DNA of 60,450 nt from positions 1 through 60,450 of the forward strand of contig JAFKJY010000061.1 of NCBI GenBank assembly GCA_017305835.1. Direction: 5' to 3'. A program made the position numbers and the translations under genes. Source of the stretch: Hyphomicrobiales bacterium (GTDB lineage Bacteria > Pseudomonadota > Alphaproteobacteria > Rhizobiales > Rhizobiaceae). The notes beneath the pieces were generated by a model. It was not told where the DNA came from. It worked only from the letters and a program-made list of their open reading frames with translations, and made no database searches. This document shows, piece after piece, positions 34,987-43,510 of this stretch. How positions within the stretch are numbered: position 1 is the stretch's first letter; each line of letters opens with the position of its first letter.

Positions 34987-36733
34987 CATCACCACTGACG
35001 TTCTCATCATCGGCACCGGCCCCGCCGGCTCCGCCACTGCCGCCCTGCTGTCGACCTACGGGGTCGAGAACATGGTGGTCAACCGCTACCGCTGGCTGGC
35101 CAACACCCCGCGCGCCCACATCACCAACCAGCGCACGATGGAGGTGCTGCGCGACCTCGGCCGCGAGGTCGAGGACGAGGCCTACCTCTACGCCACCGAG
35201 CAGGACCTGATGGGCGAGAACGTGTTCTGCACGTCGCTCGCCGGCGAGGAACTCGGCCGCATGAAGAGCTGGGGCAAGCACCCGCTGTCGCGCGCCGAGC
35301 ACCAGCTTTCATCGCCCTCGCACATGAACGACTGTCCGCAGACCTTCATGGAGCCGGTTCTGTTCAAGACCGCCTGCTCGCGCGGCACGCAGGCCCGCAT
35401 GTCGACCGAATATCTCTCCCACGCGCAGGACGCCGACGGCGTCACCACCATTTGCCGCGACCGGCTGACCGGCAGGGAGGTCACCATCCGCTCCAGATAT
35501 CTCGTCGGCGCGGACGGCGGCAACTCGAAGGTGGCCGAGCATGCCGGCCTGAAGTTCGAGGGCAGGATGGGCGTCGGCGGCTCGATGAACATCCAGTTCA
35601 AGGCGGATCTGTCCCGATACGTCGCCCACCGGCCCTCGGTGCTCTACTGGGTGATGCAGCCGGGCTCGAACGTCGGCGGCATCGGCATGGGGCTGGTGCG
35701 CATGGTGCGGCCCTGGAACGAATGGCTGATCGTCTGGGGCTACGACATCAACCAGCCAGAGCCGGTAGTCGACGAGGCCTTCGCCACCAAGGTCGCGCGC
35801 GACCTCGTCGGCGACCCCGACCTGAAGATCGAGCTGCAGTCCGTCTCCACCTGGACGGTCAACAACATGTACGCGACCACCATGTCGAACGGCCGCGTCT
35901 TCTGCATGGGCGACGCGACGCACCGCCACCCGCCGTCGAACGGGCTCGGCTCCAACACCTCGATCCAGGACGGCTTCAACCTCGCCTGGAAGCTGGCGAT
36001 GGTGGTGAAGGGGCAGGCCGGGCCGAAGCTGCTCGACAGCTACCAGGACGAGCGCGCGCCGGTCGCCAAGCAGATCGTCACCCGCGCCAACCAGTCGATC
36101 GACGAGTTCGGGCCGATCTTCAAGGCGCTCGGACTGCTCGATTCGATCGACCCGGTGAAGATGCAGCAGAACATGGACGCCCGCTGCGACGACACCGACG
36201 AGGCCGAGAGGCAGCGCGACGAGATCCGCAAGGCGATCGCCTACAAGGTCTACGAGTTCGACGCGCATGGCGTCGAGATGAACCAGCGCTACAGCTCCGG
36301 CGCGGTCGTCACCGACGGCCGGGAGGAGCCGGCCTTCGAGAAGGACCGCGAGCTGCACTACCAGCCGACGACGTGGCCCGGCGCGCGCGTGCCGCATGTC
36401 TGGGTGTTCTCCGACGGCGGCAAGAAGGTCTCCACGCTCGACCTCACCGGCAAGGGCCGCTTCACCATCCTGACCGGCATCGGCGGCCAGGGCTGGATCG
36501 AGGCCGCACGGCTCGTCGGCAAGGAGCTCGGCATCGAGATCGCCTGCCACACGATCGGGCCGCGCCAGCGCTGGCAGGACTTCACCGGCGACTGGGCCCG
36601 TGCCCGCGAGGTGCGCGATTCCGGCGCCGTGCTCGTGCGCCCCGACCAGCACGTCGCCTGGCGCGCCGAGGCGAAGGCGACCGATCCTGCGGCGGAGCTG
36701 CGCCGTGTCCTCAAATCGGTCCTCGACAGGTGA
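34979..36733 (+). CDS. FAD-dependent phenol/resorcinol-type hydroxylase (TfdB family)
   Basis: The 584-residue enzyme is a group A flavin monooxygenase. It has VLIIGTGPAGSATAALL (8-24) for FAD, the DG motif YLVGADGGNSKVAEHAG (about 175-191), and the GD motif VFCMGDATHRHPPSNGLGSN (about 308-327). Length and C-terminal thioredoxin-like domain resemble 2,4-dichlorophenol 6-monooxygenase and resorcinol hydroxylases. With hydroxyquinol dioxygenase next to it, conversion of resorcinol or a related phenol to hydroxyquinol is the best inference. NADPH would be the likely reductant. The exact substrate is not proven. Confidence 0.82.
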   Translation: MADITTDVLIIGTGPAGSATAALLSTYGVENMVVNRYRWLANTPRAHITNQRTMEVLRDLGREVEDEAYLYATEQDLMGENVFCTSLAGEELGRMKSWGKHPLSRAEHQLSSPSHMNDCPQTFMEPVLFKTACSRGTQARMSTEYLSHAQDADGVTTICRDRLTGREVTIRSRYLVGADGGNSKVAEHAGLKFEGRMGVGGSMNIQFKADLSRYVAHRPSVLYWVMQPGSNVGGIGMGLVRMVRPWNEWLIVWGYDINQPEPVVDEAFATKVARDLVGDPDLKIELQSVSTWTVNNMYATTMSNGRVFCMGDATHRHPPSNGLGSNTSIQDGFNLAWKLAMVVKGQAGPKLLDSYQDERAPVAKQIVTRANQSIDEFGPIFKALGLLDSIDPVKMQQNMDARCDDTDEAERQRDEIRKAIAYKVYEFDAHGVEMNQRYSSGAVVTDGREEPAFEKDRELHYQPTTWPGARVPHVWVFSDGGKKVSTLDLTGKGRFTILTGIGGQGWIEAARLVGKELGIEIACHTIGPRQRWQDFTGDWARAREVRDSGAVLVRPDQHVAWRAEAKATDPAAELRRVLKSVLDR

Positions 36734-36738
36734 ACGCC

Positions 36739-37620
36739 ATGACCGCAGCACATGAGAAGGGTTTCTTCACGGAGGAGAATTCGGTCGAGGTCGTCACCGG
36801 CCGCAACGCCGACGCGAGGAACGAGCGGCTGAAGTTCGCGATGGAGGTGATCACCCGCAAGCTGCACGAGGCGGTCAAGGAGATCGAGCCGACGCAGGAC
36901 GAATGGTTCGAGGCGATCATGTTCCTGACGCGGACCGGCCATTTGTGCACGGAGTGGCGGCAGGAGTTCATCCTGCTGTCGGACGTGCTCGGCGTGTCCA
37001 TGCTGGTCGACGCGATCAACAACAGGAAGCCCTCGGGCGCCTCCGAATCGACGGTGCTCGGCCCCTTCCACGTCGCCGACGCGCCGGAGCTGCCGATGGG
37101 CGCCAACATCTGCCTCGACCACAAGGGCGAGGACATGGTGATCTCCGGCCGGGTCCTGGACACGCGGGGCAGACCGCTCGCCGACGCGGTCCTCGACGTC
37201 TGGCAGGCCAACGACGAGGGCTTCTACGACGTGCAGCAGAAGGGCATCCAGCCCGACTTCAACCTGCGCGGCGTCTTCCGCACCGGGCCGGACGGGCGCT
37301 ACTGGTTCCGCGCCGTGAAGCCGAAATACTATCCGATCCCCGACGACGGCACGGTCGGCAAGCTGCTCGGCGCGCTCGGCCGCCATCCCTACCGGCCGGC
37401 GCACCTGCACTACATCATCAGGGCCGACGGCTTCGAGACGCTGACCACCCACATCTTCGACCCCGACGACCCCTACATCAACTCCGACGCGGTGTTCGGC
37501 GTGAAGGAAAGCCTGCTCGCCGAGTTCAGGAAGGTGGACGATCCGAAGCGGGCAAGCGCTCTCGAATTCGCCGGCCCCTTCTGGGAAGTCGAGCACGACT
37601 TCGTGCTGGCACCTGAATAG
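36739..37620 (+). CDS. Hydroxyquinol 1,2-dioxygenase (intradiol, intact)
   Basis: The 293-residue enzyme is of full length for the family. It has the N-terminal dimer domain (KEIEPTQDEWFEAIMFLT) and the catalytic beta-sandwich with Fe3+ ligands Y163 (WQANDEGFYD), a Tyr at about 198 (YYPIPDDG), and H222 and H224 (RPAHLHY). It cleaves hydroxyquinol between its ortho hydroxyls to maleylacetate, the substrate of the reductase at 29162-30226. Start ATG 36739 lies five bases after the monooxygenase stop. It is the functional partner, or possible replacement, of the deleted copy at 28506-29165. Confidence 0.9.
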   Translation: MTAAHEKGFFTEENSVEVVTGRNADARNERLKFAMEVITRKLHEAVKEIEPTQDEWFEAIMFLTRTGHLCTEWRQEFILLSDVLGVSMLVDAINNRKPSGASESTVLGPFHVADAPELPMGANICLDHKGEDMVISGRVLDTRGRPLADAVLDVWQANDEGFYDVQQKGIQPDFNLRGVFRTGPDGRYWFRAVKPKYYPIPDDGTVGKLLGALGRHPYRPAHLHYIIRADGFETLTTHIFDPDDPYINSDAVFGVKESLLAEFRKVDDPKRASALEFAGPFWEVEHDFVLAPE

Positions 37621-37781
37621 GCGCCTCCGTCTCCGGCGAAGGTCTTCCGGCCGTTTTCTTCGGGCGCAGCCGACCCCGCTCTACTGATCTCGAGGACGAG
37701 CTTGCGTCTCGGGGCCTTGGCGGGCGAGGGCTCGAGACGAGTCGCCCAGCCCGAGATGATGGCCGGCCGTTCTCTGCCCGT

Positions 37782-38483
37782 TCAGCGCCGACTCAAGATT
37801 GAAACCACCGCCGCCCTGGTCCGGTCGAGGTGCTGCGACAGGAAGTCGAGGCTGGCGGGGTCGCGCGCCAGAACCAGCTCCATCAGCGTGCGGTGCTCGT
37901 TTGCCACCTCGCCCCGGATCCGCGCCCCGTCCATCCCCGCCAGTCGGAGCGCGCGATACCGTTCCGTCTGGTCGACCATCTGGTCGATCAGCCTCAGCAG
38001 GCGCGGCGAGGGGGCTGCCTTGGTCAGGCTGTGATGAAAGGCGCGGTGGCGGCTCTCCCACTCTATAATCGACGTCGGCTGGTCGGTGACGTGGTCAGGC
38101 AGGGTCGCCTTCTCCATGCGGTGACAGGTCGCTATGATTTCGCCTTCCCAGGCATCGTCGCCATGTTTCAGCGCCAGCGCCAGTGCCTCGCGCTCGAGCG
38201 CGATCCTGATGCGGTAGATGTCTTCGACGTCGCTGATCGAAGGTCGGGGAACTTTCACGCCCCTGTGGCTCGTCGCCTCCAGGAACTGTTCGCCGACGAG
38301 CCGCGCCAGCGCTTCGCGCAACGGGCTGATGCCGCACTCGTACCTGGCCAGCAGATCGCGCGTCAGCAAGGCTGACCCCGATGCGATCGCACCGGAAAGA
38401 ATGTCCGCCTTGAGCGACCGGTAGACGGTTTCGCTCACGGTTGTTCCCTGCGCTGCGACGGCTGAAATCTCGTTCATTTCCAA
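37782..38483 (-). CDS. GntR-family (FCD/FadR type) regulator
   Basis: The 233-residue protein has a winged helix (VYRSLKADILSGAIASGSAL, TRDLLARYECGISPLREALARL; residues about 20-62) and an FCD ligand domain with RIRIALEREALALAL and the metal-site His residues in HRAFHHSL and NEHRTLMELVLARD. It is divergent from the FAH-family gene, and TTTCCAA repeats lie between the two. The probable role is repression of the FAH/SDR/TRAP operon, relieved by an organic acid from the pathway. A second ATG six bases in is an alternative start. Confidence 0.88.
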   Translation of the reverse strand: MEMNEISAVAAQGTTVSETVYRSLKADILSGAIASGSALLTRDLLARYECGISPLREALARLVGEQFLEATSHRGVKVPRPSISDVEDIYRIRIALEREALALALKHGDDAWEGEIIATCHRMEKATLPDHVTDQPTSIIEWESRHRAFHHSLTKAAPSPRLLRLIDQMVDQTERYRALRLAGMDGARIRGEVANEHRTLMELVLARDPASLDFLSQHLDRTRAAVVSILSRR

Positions 38484-38560
38484 GCTCTAGCAAATCCCGA
38501 AATCGTGCGCCAGTTTCCAAGAAATAAAAATTTTCCAAACTATTGACGATTGTGGAAAAT
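38477..38560. promoter_or_regulatory. TTTCCAA operator array and promoter
   Basis: TTTCCAA occurs in direct orientation at 38477-38483, 38514-38520 and 38532-38538. The last belongs to a perfect inverted repeat, ATTTTCCA (38530-38537) and TGGAAAAT (38553-38560). A TTGACG -35 box lies inside that repeat (38543-38548), with CATGAT (38565-38570) in -10 position. A GntR dimer on the repeat would cover the promoter of the FAH operon. Confidence 0.55.
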
Positions 38561-38601
38561 GCAGCATGATAGCCCAACGAAGTCGAGGGGAGGAGCGCTT
38601 C

Positions 38602-39498
38602 ATGTGGTCGCTGGTGACAGCCGGGATGAATGGCAAGCCGACAGCCTGCTTGCAGGTGGCCGGACAGTTGCATCCGATCGCCGAACTCGCCCTCCGTCAC
38701 GGGGGCGTGCTTCCGGCGACCGTCGCGGAGCTGTTTTCGGACTGGTCGCGCCATGAGCCGGTGCTGGAGATGCTGGCGCAAAAGGCTGGGGACGGCGTTC
38801 CCGCCGACCGGGCCGAGCTTCTCGCGCCTCTCCAGTATCCGGGCAAGATCCTGTGCGCCGGAGCGAACTATTTCGATCATATGGCCGAGATGGGCTTTCC
38901 GGGCATCACCAAGGAAAGCCAGCGCCTCTTCTTCTTCATGAAGCCGCCGCGCAACGCCATCGTCGGCCCCGGCCCGAACGTCGTCATGCCGCGCGGAACG
39001 AAGGCGTTCGACTGGGAGATCGAGCTGGCGGCCGTCATCGGCAAGACCGCGCGCTATGTGTCGGTGGAGGACGCCATGTCCCACATCGCCGGCTACAGCA
39101 TCGCCATCGACCTGTCCGCGCGCGATTTCAACAAGGCGCCCGAGCAGTTCTACAAGCTGGACTGGGTTGCCGGCAAAGCCAACGACACCTGCTGTCCGAT
39201 GGGTCCCTGCATCGTGCCCGCGTCGCACTTCCCCGATCCGCAGGCGGCCAGGCTGCGCCTGTCCGTGAACGGCGAGGTCAAGCAGGACAGCGACGCCGGC
39301 AAGATGATCTTCTCGATCGCCGAGCAGGTCGCGCGCGCCTCGGAGATCATGACGCTCGATCCCGGAGACGTATTGTTGACCGGCACGCCCGCCGGCGTGG
39401 GCGTGCCGAGCGGGACCTTCCTGAAGGTCGGCGACACGATCGACGCCGAGATCGACGGCATCGGCAGGTTGTCGGTAAGGGTCGCGAGGGAGGCATAG
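38602..39498 (+). CDS. Fumarylacetoacetate-hydrolase-family protein
   Basis: From ATG 38602 (GAGGAG upstream) the protein has 298 residues. KILCAGANYFDHMAEMG opens the FAH domain. Metal ligands appear in FDWEIELAAVIGK and GYSIAIDLSARDFN, and the conserved Lys in WVAGKANDTCCPMGP. GDVLLTGTPAGVGV is the C-terminal hallmark. An ATG at 38566 is open but lies in the predicted -10 region. FAH members hydrolyse or decarboxylate beta-diketo or acylpyruvate acids. With the adjacent SDR, the pair resembles the diketo-hydrolase and dehydrogenase of the L-fucose/L-rhamnose non-phosphorylated pathways, or an aromatic meta-pathway. Confidence 0.85.
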   Translation: MWSLVTAGMNGKPTACLQVAGQLHPIAELALRHGGVLPATVAELFSDWSRHEPVLEMLAQKAGDGVPADRAELLAPLQYPGKILCAGANYFDHMAEMGFPGITKESQRLFFFMKPPRNAIVGPGPNVVMPRGTKAFDWEIELAAVIGKTARYVSVEDAMSHIAGYSIAIDLSARDFNKAPEQFYKLDWVAGKANDTCCPMGPCIVPASHFPDPQAARLRLSVNGEVKQDSDAGKMIFSIAEQVARASEIMTLDPGDVLLTGTPAGVGVPSGTFLKVGDTIDAEIDGIGRLSVRVAREA

Positions 39499-39499
39499 G

Positions 39500-40216
39500 A
39501 TGGCGCGCCCCGTTGCATTCGTTACCGGAGGTGCCTCGGGAATCGGATTGGCAACCGTGGAGCGCCTTGCCGATGACGGGTTCCACGTCGCGGTCGCCGA
39601 CAGGAACAGCGTTCCGTCCGGGGAGCTCGCATCCTGCGCGGATCGCGTCTCCGTCCATGTCGCGGATGTGAGGGATCGCGCCGCCATCGCCGCGGCGATG
39701 GCGGCATATCCCGAGATCGCGGCGCTGGTCTGCGTCGCCGGAATCTATCAGCCGCGCCGCTTCGAGGAGATCAGCGAGGGCGATTTCGAGCTGATGCTCG
39801 ACGTCAACCTGCTCGGCGTCTTCCGTGCGGTGCAGGAGGTGCTTCCGCGCATGCCGGCCGGCGGCCGCATCGTCACGGTTTCGTCGCGGGCAGCGATCGG
39901 CGGCACGAATTTCGCGCACTATGTCGCGTCCAAGGCCGGCGTGATCGGCCTGACGCGCGCGATGGCCATGGAATTCAGGGACAGGCGGATCGCAGTCAAT
40001 TCGGTGGCGCCCGGCTTCACGGACACGCCGATGACCCGCGCCATGCCCGCGGACCAGTACAAGATCGCGCAATCGCTCGAACCCGGCGGCGCGGCCGCCG
40101 ATCCGGCCGACATCGCAGGCGCCATCGCGTTTCTGGCCAATCCCGCGACGAAGTTCATCACCGGACAGACCCTTTTCGTCGACGGCGGAAAGTCTCTGGG
40201 CGGGCTGGGGGTCTGA
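39500..40216 (+). CDS. Short-chain dehydrogenase/reductase (SDR)
   Basis: The 238-residue protein has the cofactor loop TGGASGIG (9-16), an acidic residue after the second strand (D34, NAD preference), catalytic S128/S129, Y141 and K145 in the HYVASKAG context, and VNSVAPGFTDTPM. It follows the FAH gene by one base. It would oxidise or reduce a secondary alcohol/ketone. In sugar-acid pathways, 2-keto-3-deoxy-acid dehydrogenases are SDRs paired with FAH enzymes, which fits this arrangement. Confidence 0.88.
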   Translation: MARPVAFVTGGASGIGLATVERLADDGFHVAVADRNSVPSGELASCADRVSVHVADVRDRAAIAAAMAAYPEIAALVCVAGIYQPRRFEEISEGDFELMLDVNLLGVFRAVQEVLPRMPAGGRIVTVSSRAAIGGTNFAHYVASKAGVIGLTRAMAMEFRDRRIAVNSVAPGFTDTPMTRAMPADQYKIAQSLEPGGAAADPADIAGAIAFLANPATKFITGQTLFVDGGKSLGGLGV

Positions 40217-40285
40217 TCCAGCCTGTCGCAACTCGTTTCGAAGGGTGGAGGCTTCGGCCTTCAGACAGCAAAAAGGGGGAATGAA

Positions 40286-41275
40286 ATGAACAGACGGCAT
40301 CTTCTCATATCGGTCGCCGGCGCCCTTGCCCTGGCCGGCCTAGCCGCGCCGGCGCTGGCCAAGACGGAAATCCGCATCTCGACCGCCTCGCCGGACAGCT
40401 CGGCGCTCAGCGATGCCTTCCGCCTCATCAAGGAGCGGATGGAAGCTGCCTACCCGAACGACATATCTGTCGCGGTCCATACTGCGTCCACCTTGTTCCG
40501 GCAGGGCACTGAACTGCCCGCCATGCAGCGCGGCAATCTCGAGATGGCCTCGCCCGTGGTCCCCGAGATCGAGGCCCAGCTTCCCGAATACGGCGTGTTC
40601 AGCTCAGGCTATGTGTTCCGTGACCCGGACCACATGCTGAAGGTGTTCAACGGACCCATCGGCGAGGAATTTTATGCCAAGGTGGCCGATACCATGGGCA
40701 TCGTCATTCTCGACACGGCCTATCTCGGCACTCGCGTCGTCGGCCTGCGCTCCGTCAAGAACATCAAGACCCCGGCCGACTTCGCGGGGGTCAAGCTGCG
40801 GATGCCGCCCGGCGCCGCCTTCCAGACGCTGGCCCGCGCCATGGGCGTCACCCCGCTCGCCATGCCGATCACGGAAGTCTACCTCGCCCTCCAGACCGGC
40901 GCGATCGATGGTCAGGACAACCCGACGAACATGACGCGCGACTGGAAGTTCGACGAGGTGTCGAAGGAGATCGTGCTGACCCAGCACATCGTCCAGCCGG
41001 TGTTCATCGCCATCGCCAAGCCTGTCTTCGACAAGCTCACGCCCGAGCAGCAGGCAACCCTGCGCGCGGCGGCCAAGGAGGCCACCGAGATGGAGGTCAA
41101 GAAGACGATCGCGGACGAGAAGTCGGCTCTGGAAGGTTTCGAGAAGGCCGGGATTGTGATCTCCCGGCCGGATGTGGAACTGTTCCGGGCCAACGCCGCG
41201 AAGCTCTACAAGGAGGAGGGTTTCGAGGCGAAGTGGCAGCCGGGACTGAAGGAAAAGATCGACGCGACGAAGTGA
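40286..41275 (+). CDS. TRAP transporter binding protein (DctP family)
   Basis: The 329-residue periplasmic protein has a signal peptide of about 25 residues (LALAGLAAPALA) followed by KTEIRISTASPDSSAL. LRMPPGAAFQTLARAMGVTP and EVYLALQTGAIDGQDN are the hallmark TRAP blocks, including the Arg that binds the carboxylate of the ligand. TRAP systems take up organic acids such as sugar acids or keto acids using a sodium gradient. The ATG follows an AAGGGGGA purine run. A hairpin follows the gene. Confidence 0.93.
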   Translation: MNRRHLLISVAGALALAGLAAPALAKTEIRISTASPDSSALSDAFRLIKERMEAAYPNDISVAVHTASTLFRQGTELPAMQRGNLEMASPVVPEIEAQLPEYGVFSSGYVFRDPDHMLKVFNGPIGEEFYAKVADTMGIVILDTAYLGTRVVGLRSVKNIKTPADFAGVKLRMPPGAAFQTLARAMGVTPLAMPITEVYLALQTGAIDGQDNPTNMTRDWKFDEVSKEIVLTQHIVQPVFIAIAKPVFDKLTPEQQATLRAAAKEATEMEVKKTIADEKSALEGFEKAGIVISRPDVELFRANAAKLYKEEGFEAKWQPGLKEKIDATK

Positions 41276-41285
41276 TCGCGTGACC

Positions 41286-41318
41286 CGGCCAGCCCGGCCT
41301 GAGGGGCCGGACTGGCCG
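41286..41318 (+). terminator. Hairpin after TRAP binding-protein gene
   Basis: CGGCCAG (41286-41292) pairs with CTGGCCG (41312-41318), and CCGGCC (41294-41299) with GGCCGG (41305-41310), with one unpaired base on each side. It lies ten bases after the stop and before the small permease gene. Confidence 0.55.
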
Positions 41319-41334
41319 AAACGGGGAGGACAGG

Positions 41335-41865
41335 ATGATCGACCGCTTGATGAGCGCCGTCGGACGGTTTCGCAAAGCTGCCGAAATCGTCTCGGGCGTC
41401 ATGTTCGCAGCGATATTCGCCGTTTTCATCATCGGCATCGTGATGCGTCACGTATTCAACCGCCCGCTTCTGTGGGGTGACGAGGTGGGCATCCTGCTCC
41501 TGCTCTGGTGTACCTTCCTGACCGACGCCTTCGTCGTCAGGGCGAGCGACCACGTCGCCTTTGACGTTGTCTGGGATATGGTGTCGCCGCGAACGCGCCG
41601 CGTGATAGGCATCGTCGGCCGCGCCGTGTTTGCGCTGATTTTCATCGTCGCCCTCCCGACGATCATCGACTACGTGCTCTTTCTCTGGCGTGAAAGGACG
41701 GATGTCCTCGGAGTCAGGCTCGATTTCGTCTTCTCCTGCTTCATCATCTACATCGTGACGGTCATCATCCGGCTGGTTGCGCAGCTCGTCGAATATTGCG
41801 GCCCGAACTGGCGCGAGCATGTCGGCGCCTCCGACCAGGCCTCCACCACGAACGTGATCGGCTGA
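41335..41865 (+). CDS. TRAP transporter small permease (DctQ family)
   Basis: The 176-residue membrane protein has four hydrophobic segments, the first in IVSGVMFAAIFAVFIIGIVM, and the DctQ motif FNRPLLWGDEVGILLLLW. It forms the inner-membrane complex with the large permease, whose gene starts four bases after its stop. Confidence 0.9.
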   Translation: MIDRLMSAVGRFRKAAEIVSGVMFAAIFAVFIIGIVMRHVFNRPLLWGDEVGILLLLWCTFLTDAFVVRASDHVAFDVVWDMVSPRTRRVIGIVGRAVFALIFIVALPTIIDYVLFLWRERTDVLGVRLDFVFSCFIIYIVTVIIRLVAQLVEYCGPNWREHVGASDQASTTNVIG

Positions 41866-41869
41866 GACG

Positions 41870-43162
41870 ATGAGCCCGAGCCTGTACGTCCTTTGCGCCG
41901 CCTTCATCGTCGGCGCCGCCCTGCGCATCCCCGTTGTGCTCACCATGTTCGGGTCCGGCATCGTCTATCTGTGGGCGAGCCGCCAGGACATCGGGCTGAT
42001 CGTCGACCAGACTCTCAACAACACGATGGGCATGAGCGCCATGCTCGCCGTGCCTATGTTCATCCTCGCCGCGAACGTCATGAACGCGGCTACCATCTCG
42101 GAGCGCCTGTGGTCGGCGGCCAACCTGATCGTGGGGCGGCTGCGAGGCGGGCACGGCCATGTCACCGTGCTGATGAATCTGGCAATGTCATCGATGACCG
42201 GCAGCGCAGTCTCGGAAGCGTCCGGCCCCGGCATGGTCGCGATCAAGATGATGCGCACACAGGGCAACTATCCGGGCGGCCTCGCCGTCTCGGTCGCGTC
42301 AGGCGCCGCGCTGCTGGGACCGATCATGCCGCCCTCGATCCCGTTGGTACTCTATGCCGTAATTTCCGGCGCGTCCGTCGGCGCGCTGTTCCTGGCCGGC
42401 ATCATCCCCGCGTTCCTGATGGCGCTGTCGCTCAGCATTCTGATCTCGCTGATGGCGCGTCGCCGCAACCTCCCGCCGGCGGGCCGGATCGAGGCGAAGG
42501 ATCGGCTGCGCACGATCGCCGGGGCGCTGATCCCGATGACCCTGCCGGTGGTTCTGCTCGGTGGGATTTGGAGCGGCATCTTCACGCCGACCGAGGCCGC
42601 CTCGGTCGCTGCGATGTGGGCGATCCTGCTCGGCATCGTCGTCTATCGCAACCTCGACGCCAGATCGCTGCTGGCCGTGTTCTTCGAATCGTCGCGACAA
42701 TCGGCCGTGGTGATGATGCTCATCATCAGCTCCTTCATCATCAACTACGCCATCACCAATGAGGGGCTGGCCGACGGCCTCGCAAGCTGGATCAAAGCGA
42801 TGGAGCTTTCGCCGCTCCAATTCATGCTGCTGGTCAACGTGCTGTTCCTCGTGCTGGGGACGGTGCTCGACGGGGCGGTGATGCTGATGGTCTTCGTCCC
42901 GGTGTTTCTGCCGTCCGTGCACGCGCTGGGCATCGACTTGGTCCATTTCGGCGTCGTGTGCATCATCAATTTCATGATCGCCGTCATCACCCCGCCCTAC
43001 GGCCTGATCCTGTTCGTGCTTTCGACGCTGACGAAGGTTCCGATGCGCGAGATAAACCGGGAAATCTGGGCCTTCTGCGTCCCGCTGACTGTGGTGATGT
43101 TCATCCTGATCCTGTTCCCGCAGATCGTCCTCTTCCTCCCCCGGATGATGGGGTACAACTAA
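41870..43162 (+). CDS. TRAP transporter large permease (DctM family)
   Basis: The 430-residue protein has about twelve hydrophobic segments and the DctM signatures SSMTGSAVSEASGPG, GAALLGPIMPPSIPLVLYA and GIWSGIFTPTEAASVA. It is the sodium-coupled translocating subunit of the tripartite system. Gene order binding protein, small permease, large permease is canonical. Confidence 0.93.
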   Translation: MSPSLYVLCAAFIVGAALRIPVVLTMFGSGIVYLWASRQDIGLIVDQTLNNTMGMSAMLAVPMFILAANVMNAATISERLWSAANLIVGRLRGGHGHVTVLMNLAMSSMTGSAVSEASGPGMVAIKMMRTQGNYPGGLAVSVASGAALLGPIMPPSIPLVLYAVISGASVGALFLAGIIPAFLMALSLSILISLMARRRNLPPAGRIEAKDRLRTIAGALIPMTLPVVLLGGIWSGIFTPTEAASVAAMWAILLGIVVYRNLDARSLLAVFFESSRQSAVVMMLIISSFIINYAITNEGLADGLASWIKAMELSPLQFMLLVNVLFLVLGTVLDGAVMLMVFVPVFLPSVHALGIDLVHFGVVCIINFMIAVITPPYGLILFVLSTLTKVPMREINREIWAFCVPLTVVMFILILFPQIVLFLPRMMGYN

Positions 43163-43177
43163 GCTCGAGGTGCAATC

Positions 43178-43498
43178 ATGATCGTGCGTTCCGCCGTCCT
43201 CGACGGCCATGTCGAAGAAGCTGATCGCGAACGGTTCGACCGCGGCATGCGGGACAACGTTTTGCCGGCGATCCGCACATATCCGGGCATACGCGACGTG
43301 AGGCTCAGGCGCCTCGTCGTGCCCGAACAGGGTGCTCCCTCGGCCTATATGGTATTCGATCTCTATTTCGACAGCCTCGCAGACATGGACGCGGCGCTGG
43401 CGAGCGAGACGCGCCAGACCGTGCGGACAAAGATCGCCGAGAACATGGGCCCGTTCAAAGGCCGGGTCTACCATCTCGTCTTCGACGAAGACCTCTAG
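43178..43498 (+). CDS. Small EthD-like (dimeric alpha/beta barrel) protein
   Basis: The 106-residue protein has the size and pattern of EthD/ferredoxin-like dimeric barrels: an alternating strand in MIVRSAVLDGHVE, a helix RERFDRGMRDNVLPAIRTYP, strands in DVRLRRLVV and AYMVFDLYFDS, and a second helix ADMDAALASE. Such proteins often isomerise, lactonise or cyclise catabolic intermediates, though many are unassigned. It lies 15 bp after the TRAP permease gene and 12 bp before the epimerase gene, in the same operon. No catalytic residue can be named with confidence. Confidence 0.6.
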   Translation: MIVRSAVLDGHVEEADRERFDRGMRDNVLPAIRTYPGIRDVRLRRLVVPEQGAPSAYMVFDLYFDSLADMDAALASETRQTVRTKIAENMGPFKGRVYHLVFDEDL

Positions 43499-43510
43499 GG
43501 GATCGGGCCG

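Noticed and set aside
37621..37781. Possible short gene or terminator between the convergent dioxygenase and GntR genes
   Set aside because: I found only short imperfect repeats such as GAAG-GT-CTTC and no frame with family resemblance.
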